Source of the DNA: Strigamia acuminata
Lineage: Eukaryota > Arthropoda > Chilopoda > Geophilomorpha > Linotaeniidae
Reading direction: 5' to 3'
DNA: 64,000 nucleotides
Assembly (NCBI GenBank): GCA_949358305.1
Contig: OX442318.1
Location: forward strand, 15,544,517 to 15,608,516
Part shown: piece after piece, positions 56,918 to 64,000 of the stretch
Layout of the letters: every line of letters starts with the position of its first letter
Position numbering within the stretch: position 1 is the stretch's first letter
Made by a program: the position numbers and the translations under genes
Notes under the pieces: model-generated
Told to the model about the DNA's origin: nothing
What the model saw: only the letters and a program-made list of their open reading frames with translations
Databases searched by the model: none

Positions 56918-57015
56918 CGGCGGTTCTGGGGCGACTATCTTCGCTCCGTTACCTCCGAAACCGGTTTTCCGCACACACTTGACACATCCACGTAGGACCA
57001 TCCTCTGCTACCAAT
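56918..57015. other. Palindrome spacer with templated filler and primer-binding-site remnant
   Basis: 56930-56980 repeats, in the same orientation, a Copia-A pol stretch near 53553-53604 (GGCGACTATCTTCGCTCC ... CACACACTT). 56990-57000 is TAGGACCA-type sequence, the complement of the TGGTCCTACG found left of Copia-A. 57002-57013 is CCTCTGCTACCA, an inverted primer-binding site next to the inverted LTR. It looks like a junction patched by end joining. Confidence 0.8.
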
Positions 57016-57588
57016 TGTGGTGGTATGCTGCAAAAACAGCACAGACTAGGCAGTGGAAACGCTTAAAAATAAGCCAACACGCACGATATGGCACGCACGA
57101 GACGTGCGGCGCGTCGTGTACGCGAATTCGAGCCGGTTCTGGTCGAATTTGCGTGGTGTCTGCACTTATCTACGTGCAGACACAAGAAACGAATTATTTA
57201 TAAACAAAATAAACGATTTATTAACCTAAAACTTACGAAAACAGGATTGAAAAGCACAGGAGCACACTTAGCAGTGTGCGTCGCCATCTTGGAATAAAAG
57301 GGAGTGCGCTCTGGTGACAGAAGCGAGCGACTCACAGGTATAAACAGATAGGCGATGCATGATGCCCAGTGTGTTAAGACACAGTTAATGCAGGCACCAT
57401 GCATTTCCCTTACAACATAAAGTAAATATACGGAAATAAACTGGTAACAACCAGTTAAGTAGGAAATAAACACCAAATCATTTGGGGAAAGGAAATATAA
57501 CGACCAATGATGTGAAAAAGTTCAGGTAGCGTCATTGTGCATCGAAAAAGCGTTAAATAAACGTCCGAAGTGGTTTCAAGGACCAACA
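57016..57588 (-). repeat. Inverted Copia-A LTR
   Basis: 573-bp reverse complement of the Copia-A LTR. On the minus strand it has polypurine tract and pol upstream and a primer-binding site downstream, so one LTR joins the 3' end of one copy to the 5' end of another, as in tandem or one-LTR-circle structures. Confidence 0.92.
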
Positions 57589-57634
57589 ATTCCCTCCTTC
57601 GATGTGCAATGTCGATATTAAAAGTTCGATGAAA

Positions 57635-58729
57635 TTATTTCGAGATGAAGATCCGGGACAACAAATTTCGGAGGCGTTCGGAACTAAGCCATTTCGTGAA
57701 AATATCCGAAACATTTATTTCACCCGGAATTTTGCGGAGTTCGAAGCATCCGGCAATATGCCATTCTCGAAGCCAATGGAACTTCACTCGAATATGTTTG
57801 GTTTTCGAGTTCTCGATGTCGTTGTTCGTGAATTGGATCGAGGCGAGGGCATCGGAGAAAATAATCGGTTTCGATAATCGGTTTAACGGTGGAAAGACTC
57901 GATAGATACTGTCCAACCAGTATAACTCTTTAACGATTTCGACTAGTGCTACAAATTCGGCTTCCATGGTGGAACAGGCGACGCTGGTCTGCTTTTTGCA
58001 GCTCCAGCCAATTGGCACACAACCGATATAAATGATGTATCCTCCGAAGCTTCTCGATGTCGCAATGTCACTCGCCCACGACGCATCTGTGTATCCCCAC
58101 AGCTGACTGGAATTACACCCCGAGAGTTCGATCGAGAAATCGCTCGTGTTCGCCACGTATTTGAGAACTTGGAGCAAACACTTGATGTGGCGGTGGTCGT
58201 AGCAGTTATTATACTGCGATAAAGCGATGACCGAGTATAATATGTCGGGACGAGTGCGAGAGGCGAGGAATAATAACGATCCGATGAGCGATCGGTACGG
58301 AAAGTCCGGGAGATTATCCAACGAGCCTTTGACGAGCGTGGTCCCCGGTGTGACAGGCACTTTAATGAGTGCATCTGACGAAACGTTGAACTTTTTAAGA
58401 AGTTTGTCGATGTAGGAGCGTTGGGACATGAAAACTTTCCCATCGCGACGCACGAATTCTACCCCGAGTAATTTGGTTATTGGGCCGAGGTTGACGATGT
58501 CGAATTTGCTGGAAATCAGCGCCAAAATACGGTCTCGGATACTCTCCGACGCGTAAAATACGACGATATCGTCCACGTAGACTAACATAACAGCCGAATG
58601 TCCAAATGCGTAAACGCAATTACAAGCGGGAAATTTCTGGAATCCGAGGTCGGTTAACGTCTCGTTGAGCTTCTGGTACCACATGCGCCCCGACTGGTGA
58701 AGACCGTAAAGTGACTTGGTTAACAACCA
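57635..58729 (-). pseudogene. Inverted Copia-A pol fragment (RT end and RNase H)
   Basis: Reverse complement of 55204-56298: it contains the SLYGLHQSGRMWYQ segment, RT box VYVDDIVVF, RNase H and the natural stop. Upstream of residue SLYG it is cut by the Copia-C LTR at 58730; the open frame continues to 58816 only by chance through that LTR. The missing 5' part may lie beyond Copia-C, outside the window. Confidence 0.92.
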
Positions 58730-59164
58730 TGATAAGTCCGTGGAGGCCAGGAAACATCGGAAAGGAGTTGAAACCAGCTTAAAATGTGCGGGGAGCTCGC
58801 ACTTCGCGCCCGCCATGTTTTAATCACATGAAAGCATAAAAGCAACTGGGTTTGAGGCTAATTGGTCTCAAACCGTACAAAATATGACAATAGGACAAAT
58901 CAATAGCAACAAGCATTGATTTGTTCTTTACAATATAAGTAATTGTTAACCTAGGCATAATTAACCGATAAACAACACGGAAAACAACATTTATCGCTCT
59001 CTCAAGCAGACGACACAAGAAACATAGAATATGTGTGTTAACACACAAGAGTAGCATTAATATGCGCTACACGGGTATCCAAAGGATGCCAACACACATA
59101 TCTGCCATGCCTATCCAGAAATGCATGGGGAAACGGACAAAATAATTAATCGCATACTAATAAA
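58730..59164 (-). repeat. Copia-C 3' LTR (approximate limits)
   Basis: The inner limit is set by the polypurine tract CGAAGGGGGA (59165-59174 on the minus strand). The outer limit is where inverted Copia-A homology ends (58729/58730). About 435 bp. As in Copia-D the termini do not look like TG...CA at the inner end. The partner LTR is outside the window, so limits could shift by a few bases. Confidence 0.75.
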
Positions 59165-59179
59165 TCCCCCTTCGATTAA

Positions 59180-62100
59180 TCAATTTGTCGCGACAAAAAT
59201 GTGCTCGCACAACGCGTCCAATTTTGCGCGGGACAACCACTTTGTCATAATGTCCGCGACGTTGAGGGTCCCTGGGATGTGCCTGATTCGAAAAACACCT
59301 TTCTCGAACCAGTCGCGCAAAAAATGCAATTTCACGTCTATGTGTTTGTTTGCGCGATTTTCTATGCGGTTTTTCGCATATTGAATCGCAGGCATCGAAT
59401 CGGCATAAACACATGGTATTTCCCGGTCAAACCCGTCAATCATCACTTCCGCGTCAAATATGCGTTCTAACCAAATTATCTCCTTCACACCGTCCACAAC
59501 CGCCAAGAATTCGCTTTCCATAATGGAAAGAGCGGTAATGGTCTGCTTATGGCAGTTCCAGGAGACGGGGACACCACCCAGATAGATAATGTGCCCGCCA
59601 AAACTTCGGCGCTTGTCTTGGTCCAGCGCGTAAGACGCATCTGTGTAAACAGTTAACTTGTCACTTTGACAGTTCCCAAGATTAATGGAGAAATTCGGCG
59701 TATTAGCCAGGTAACGCAACACTTGAAGCAGCATGTTTACGTGTCGTGTCGAGTGAGTCTCGTTGTATTGAGACAATACAATTACAGAAAACAAGATATC
59801 GGGTCTTGTGCGACTTGCGATGAAGAGCAAACTTCCGACAAGAGACCGATATGGAAAACTCGAATTAACACGTTCTCCCGTTTGGACTTTTTGGATCATA
59901 GTGCCGGGCGTGCCAGGCACTCTAACACGGTGAGATGGGTCAATACCGTATTGCTTGCAGAGCTTCGCAATATAGGTGCGTTGATGAATGAGGATATTCC
60001 CCCCGTCCCTACAAAACTCAATCCCTAATAAAAGGGTGACGGGGCCCAAATTGACAATCTCAAAGGATTGTTGAATCCATTCTAAAACGCACTCTTCTGC
60101 CAACTCATCCCTCGAAAATAATACAATATCGTCGACGTAAAAGATGAGTATGGCGTCCGAACCCAAGCTATACACACAGTTAAGACCCAAAACCGGTTCA
60201 AAACCTATTTCAATCAGCTGGTCGTGTAAGCGCTGGTACCACATACGACCAGACTGATGAAGCCCATAGAGAGATTTTCTCAACTCCCAACATTTGTGTT
60301 GGTTTTCAGGTGTTCGATATCCCTTGGGGATGTTGATGTACTGCACCTCATCGAGGTCCCCATATAGATATGCGGCCTTGATGTCAAGGTGTAAGTCACG
60401 CCAGCTCCTTAATACTACAAGAGTACAAAAGAACATCATGACCAACACAAAGTTGACTACGGGGGAGAAGACCTCCGTAAAGTCAATGCCGGGCTTCTGC
60501 TTGAACCCTTGTGCAACAAGACGAGCACGATATCTGCTAATCGCACCCGTATGATCCCTTTTGAGTTTATAAATCCACTTTGATCCTAGCAAGGTTTTAT
60601 CCTTGACTTCACTTTTGTCAACCTCGACATACACCTCTCGTTCTTTAAAGATGTCGATTTCGTCCTCCATTGCCCTTTCCCAATCAGGTTTCCCAACACC
60701 TGTCACAGCCTCTTCGTAGGTGTCAGGCTCTACAGAGCAGCAACCAGCAAAACCGACATTGATGTCTTTGAAGTTGAACAATTCCGAGATATACTCGTAT
60801 CCCTCGTCCCGACACCACCGCACAACTTCAACACGACTTCGAATTCTGTCATGCTTTGGTGAAATGTAATAAACATCAACCTGTCCAGCCGTTGCGCCTG
60901 ATTTTCGCACAGACTGCCGTCTTTGCCATTTAGACATGTCCAACGGCAATAACCCACCAGCTGGAACTGTGCGTTCCCCTGTATCCTTTCCTTTTCGTGG
61001 GGGATTACGACGCACAGGTGTAGGTGACGTTCGGGGGGATAGTTGAGGACTCGCATCAGGATCCTCAATTTCATCCTCGTCATCGGGGTAAATACTGAAG
61101 AAATTCTCATCGTCCCCCTTTGCCCCACCAATTTCATCAACATTTGCATCTCTAAGGACATCTTGCACTATATCCTCGATGACATCTTCCACGACACCAG
61201 CGTTCTCAACTTGTTCAGGTGCCTTTTCGGGCGCAGGTTCCTGAATTGGGGGTGGGGGAACCACTGCTTCCGGTAGGGGGCCACCATGAACGCTGTCGTC
61301 GTCTGACGAGGAGCCATCCTCGTTTGAAGAATCAGACACGCTGTCGAAATATGAGGGGCTCGAGGGAGGAATTTTCAAATTTTCATACCAAAAATTCTGT
61401 TCCAATATTTTGACATGTTTCGAGAGGAACACTTGGTTCCGTTTCGGGTCCCAAATTCGATACCCACGGGTGGAAGCCGCATAACCAATTAATGCCCCTG
61501 CCCACGCCCTTTCTTTCAATTTCCCACCCCTTGTCTGGGAAGGAATGTGGACATATGTCAATGCCCCAATGCATTTGACATGACGCAGGGACAATTTCTT
61601 ATTGTAAAACACATTGTAAGGTGTTTTCCCTCCTAATCCCGTGTGTGGGAATCGATTTTTCAAATAAACGACAGAAACTGCAAGTTCTGCCCACAAAGTT
61701 GGGGAAAAATTATTCTCAAAAAGAAAAGCCCGGATTCCATTAAGAATGGTGCGGTTCGCTCGCTCAGCAACCGAATTCATCTCGGGGCTGTATGTATTCG
61801 TCCTCATACATTTCAACCCAATGCTGTCAGTATAAGCATTCCATTGTTTCGATATGAATTCCCCACCATTGTCAGTTTTAATGGCTTTGACCTTTTTAGA
61901 AGTAAGCCGTTCAATTTCCGTCAACCACTTCTTGAAATGACCCAAAACTTCATCTTTCGTTTTCATGATGATAATCCACATCAGTCGGGAGAAATCATCA
62001 ACCATAATTAGGTAATAAAATGCCCCACCAATGCTCTTAACCGGTGAGGGCCCCCAAACATCTAAGTGAACAATTTCCAAAATCCCTTTAGTGGAGATAT

Positions 62101-63991
62101 TAATAATGGGAGGAAAGCTTGCACGTGTGCTTTTCGCCCTCGAACAAGCATCGCAAGCCGACAATTCATTGTTGGAAAGTTTCAGCCCAAATACTTCATC
62201 GGATTTCTCCAACAATGCAATCCCTTTCGCATTAAGGTGCCCAAAACGTGAATGCCAAACATCCATCGTTTGAGGTTTGTCAGGCTTAATAAGAGCCTTA
62301 TTCCCACCATTATCTTTCAAACTGTTTTGCACACCTTGTTTGGAAATCTTCGCAGTCTTTGATTTATTCCCATTGTTGACTACCAGGCCAGTGTGTGTGT
62401 TATTCAAAACGTTCAATTTCTGTTTCGGACTCGCATTATTCGCAACGATCGCTGGCGCATTGTTCGCAGCAGTCACTTGCCCCATATTCGCAATTGCAGG
62501 TTTCCCTGTCTTACTCAAATTTTGGGTTAATGCAGTCTTAAAATCTAAATGAGTTAGTAATGAATTAACAATTTCTTCACCCTTTAAAGGTGGACTAGGC
62601 TCCACTGCCGCATTCTGTTGCGCAGGTAATGCAGCAGCGTTAACAATGTGTGCAGTATTCACTTGACAATTGACTTTATACATTCTATCACTCGTACGTG
62701 TCGCAGTGATAGAAGGCGCATCAATACTGTCATGAAAAATGGACATTTTTCCATTCTTTACAAATGTGGTAGCCCCAGCTTCATCTGCACGACCTAATGA
62801 AATCAGATTCTTTCTGAAGTTTGGAGCGTAGAAGACATTTTTCAATTGTAATTCCCGTTTCTTTTGTCCATAAAAAGATATTAATGTCACAGTCCCGATG
62901 CCCTCGATTTTCGACTTTCCTTCGCCCTGCTGGACGCTGTAACCAGTTAATGGTTTGAAGTCGGAGAACCAGGACTTGTTGAACGAGAAATGGTCTGTCG
63001 CTCCTGTATCGACGTACCATTGCGAATCAAAGTTCGCATGTGACACCAGCGATACGACAGGAGGTTGCTCTTGATTCGAAATCGCTGCGGAGAAGTAAGA
63101 GATGGGGACGTCATCAAAAATATTCATTTGGGTGACGGCGGCCTTTTGCCGGCCTTTTCCACGTGATTTTCCTCGTGGATTGCCCCTAAACTGTCCTGTT
63201 GATCCGCCTCTTCCAGTAAGTTGCTGTTTAGGTGGAGAAGGGCAGTCGCGGGAAAAATGGCCTGTCCCACCGCAGGTAAAACACACACGTGGGGAACTGG
63301 GCGCGGTTCCGCCGCGTCCACGTTGACCACTGCCTCCGCCAAAGAAGGCTCCAGTGTTTTCCAACGGTGTCGGGTTGGGCACTCCAAATTCGTCCCCCTT
63401 CTCGTAAAGGCGATTATACTCGCCTAAAAGTCTTTCTTTCACGGCAGCGGCCGTAAATTCCGGGTCGGGCCAGTGATACACTGTCTGTTTGACTGGCTCG
63501 AATTGGGGCGGCAAAAGGTCCAAGTACTGGAAAGCGTGGAACTCATCCGAGACCACAATCTTCACGTCGGCGAGTTGTGTAACTTTCCGGTCGACACGGG
63601 AAGTAAAGACGACCATCTCTTCATCCTCCCGTAGACGCATATCGAGGAATTCCCGCCGGAGTCGGGCTTTGCGTGCGCGCGTGGTCGGCTGGTAAGCCGC
63701 TTTCAGCGCTTCCCACACACCCTTCGCGGTTGGGTGGGCCACAGCCACGACTTGCTGTGGTTCGTTGCAAGCCAGACAAATGGTGGAGCGGGCTTTTTCT
63801 TCGCCCTTTTCGTAGTCACGAATTTCCTTTGCCGGCGATCCAGCAGGCGGTTCCTTGATTTTGCCGGTCACATGTCCCCAAACACTGTATGATTGAAGCA
63901 AAAGCTGGATCTGCATGCTCCAGGTGGGATAATTGGAGCCGTCCAGTTTGCGTACATCCTTGTAATCATCATGTCGGTCCCAATTCGACAT
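59180..63991 (-). CDS. Copia-C gag-pol polyprotein, intact
   Basis: 1603 aa starting MSNWDRHDDYKDVRKLDG. Capsid region, CCHC knuckle CFTCGGTGHFSRDC (about 234), protease WYVDTGATDHF (about 324), integrase finger (WHSRFGHLNAKG ... CDACSRAK) from about 576, core residues in HLDVWGPS (about 643), IKTDNGGEF (about 701) and SVAERANRT (about 738), an acidic proline-rich linker, RT with FYVDDIVLF (about 1284), and RNase H with VYTDASYAL (about 1445) and MESEFLAVVDG. No stops or frameshifts. It gives the intact version of the Copia-D type, which is split in this window. Confidence 0.96.
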   Translation of the reverse strand: MSNWDRHDDYKDVRKLDGSNYPTWSMQIQLLLQSYSVWGHVTGKIKEPPAGSPAKEIRDYEKGEEKARSTICLACNEPQQVVAVAHPTAKGVWEALKAAYQPTTRARKARLRREFLDMRLREDEEMVVFTSRVDRKVTQLADVKIVVSDEFHAFQYLDLLPPQFEPVKQTVYHWPDPEFTAAAVKERLLGEYNRLYEKGDEFGVPNPTPLENTGAFFGGGSGQRGRGGTAPSSPRVCFTCGGTGHFSRDCPSPPKQQLTGRGGSTGQFRGNPRGKSRGKGRQKAAVTQMNIFDDVPISYFSAAISNQEQPPVVSLVSHANFDSQWYVDTGATDHFSFNKSWFSDFKPLTGYSVQQGEGKSKIEGIGTVTLISFYGQKKRELQLKNVFYAPNFRKNLISLGRADEAGATTFVKNGKMSIFHDSIDAPSITATRTSDRMYKVNCQVNTAHIVNAAALPAQQNAAVEPSPPLKGEEIVNSLLTHLDFKTALTQNLSKTGKPAIANMGQVTAANNAPAIVANNASPKQKLNVLNNTHTGLVVNNGNKSKTAKISKQGVQNSLKDNGGNKALIKPDKPQTMDVWHSRFGHLNAKGIALLEKSDEVFGLKLSNNELSACDACSRAKSTRASFPPIINISTKGILEIVHLDVWGPSPVKSIGGAFYYLIMVDDFSRLMWIIIMKTKDEVLGHFKKWLTEIERLTSKKVKAIKTDNGGEFISKQWNAYTDSIGLKCMRTNTYSPEMNSVAERANRTILNGIRAFLFENNFSPTLWAELAVSVVYLKNRFPHTGLGGKTPYNVFYNKKLSLRHVKCIGALTYVHIPSQTRGGKLKERAWAGALIGYAASTRGYRIWDPKRNQVFLSKHVKILEQNFWYENLKIPPSSPSYFDSVSDSSNEDGSSSDDDSVHGGPLPEAVVPPPPIQEPAPEKAPEQVENAGVVEDVIEDIVQDVLRDANVDEIGGAKGDDENFFSIYPDDEDEIEDPDASPQLSPRTSPTPVRRNPPRKGKDTGERTVPAGGLLPLDMSKWQRRQSVRKSGATAGQVDVYYISPKHDRIRSRVEVVRWCRDEGYEYISELFNFKDINVGFAGCCSVEPDTYEEAVTGVGKPDWERAMEDEIDIFKEREVYVEVDKSEVKDKTLLGSKWIYKLKRDHTGAISRYRARLVAQGFKQKPGIDFTEVFSPVVNFVLVMMFFCTLVVLRSWRDLHLDIKAAYLYGDLDEVQYINIPKGYRTPENQHKCWELRKSLYGLHQSGRMWYQRLHDQLIEIGFEPVLGLNCVYSLGSDAILIFYVDDIVLFSRDELAEECVLEWIQQSFEIVNLGPVTLLLGIEFCRDGGNILIHQRTYIAKLCKQYGIDPSHRVRVPGTPGTMIQKVQTGERVNSSFPYRSLVGSLLFIASRTRPDILFSVIVLSQYNETHSTRHVNMLLQVLRYLANTPNFSINLGNCQSDKLTVYTDASYALDQDKRRSFGGHIIYLGGVPVSWNCHKQTITALSIMESEFLAVVDGVKEIIWLERIFDAEVMIDGFDREIPCVYADSMPAIQYAKNRIENRANKHIDVKLHFLRDWFEKGVFRIRHIPGTLNVADIMTKWLSRAKLDALCEHIFVATN

Positions 63992-64000
63992 GGTGAAGAA

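Larger units (their letters stand above)
55204..58729. repeat. 1.7-kb near-perfect palindrome of Copia-A 3' ends
   Basis: Arms 55204-56917 and 57016-58729, 1714 bp each, head to head around a 98-bp spacer. Each arm holds the RT-RNase H end, polypurine tract and LTR of Copia-A. One mismatch was noticed in the untranslated part. The right arm ends exactly where the Copia-C LTR begins. Confidence 0.92.
58730..64000 (-). mobile_element. Copia-C, Ty1/copia retrotransposon, 5' end outside window
   Basis: Minus-strand element with its 3' LTR at 58730-59164, a polypurine tract, and an intact gag-pol whose ATG is at 63991. It is the same lineage as Copia-D: similar gag start DDYKD-KLDG, similar LTR edge (the TATAAAGCG type in D, GATAAGTCC here), and a shared AAAGGAGTTGA block. 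It inserted into the inverted Copia-A pol. Confidence 0.93.

Noticed and set aside
56918-56929. Target duplication of Copia-A at its right end
   Set aside because: CGGCG does not match CTACG at the left end; the right flank is a rearrangement junction.
57002-57013. CCTCTGCTACCA as part of a tRNA gene
   Set aside because: It is the inverted primer-binding site of a copia element. No cloverleaf surrounds it or the copies at 15901, 43569 and 46006.
1-64000. CRISPR arrays, rRNA genes, bacterial operons
   Set aside because: No regular spacer-repeat array, no rRNA sequence, and all gene families are eukaryotic mobile elements. The 43-bp tandem repeat at 33811-34020 has no unique spacers.

Overview
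The window looks like animal, most probably arthropod, repeat DNA. I see no host gene. Almost every base belongs to mobile elements: intact or nested Ty1/copia, Ty3/gypsy and BEL/Pao LTR retrotransposons, plus one essentially complete Polinton/Maverick (adintovirus-type) element of about 17.2 kb. The arthropod guess rests on TTAGG-like tracts in the Polinton terminal repeats and on the mix of BEL, copia, gypsy and Polinton elements. It is not proof, and no species can be named.

Layout. 1-374: a BEL gag fragment, cut by a minus-strand copia element (Copia-D, LTRs 375-856 and 15913-16394). Copia-D is itself split at 3135-12135 by a minus-strand gypsy element with identical-looking 502-bp LTRs and a 4-bp ATAT target duplication. 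The gypsy carries gag, pol and a third ORF encoding a Ulp1-like cysteine protease. 16410-18021: a second, 5'-truncated copy of the Copia-D pol sharing the inner LTR (tandem array). About 18022-25185: a BEL element with an intact 1758-aa gag-pol, its 3' end lost in a 200-N gap (25186-25385). 25750-42974: the Polinton, bounded by 132-bp terminal inverted repeats. 42994-56917: Copia-A, interrupted by an intact Copia-B (45458-52561, 5-bp duplication ATCAC). 56918-58729: an inverted Copia-A fragment forming a 1.7-kb near-perfect palindrome with the preceding sequence. 58730-64000: Copia-C, minus strand, inserted into that inverted fragment and running off the window.

The Polinton encodes protein-primed DNA polymerase B, a chromodomain integrase, an A32-like packaging ATPase, major and minor capsid proteins, two adenain-like proteases, a PLA2-like protein, a short zinc-ribbon protein, a glycine-rich hydrophobic pX-like protein and a coiled-coil fibre-like protein. 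It therefore has the parts for replication, integration, packaging and virion maturation. Most of its start codons directly abut A6-A7 (or longer) tracts. At four gene junctions the downstream frame lies exactly -1 at such a tract.

The most striking unlisted signal is a structured RNA block of about 121-124 nt in the 5' leaders of three different copia elements (A, B and D). It lies 155-198 nt upstream of gag, has two helices with multiple compensatory base changes, and has a conserved loop core. All computations here were by eye. Identity statements mean no difference was noticed on reading unless a difference is given.
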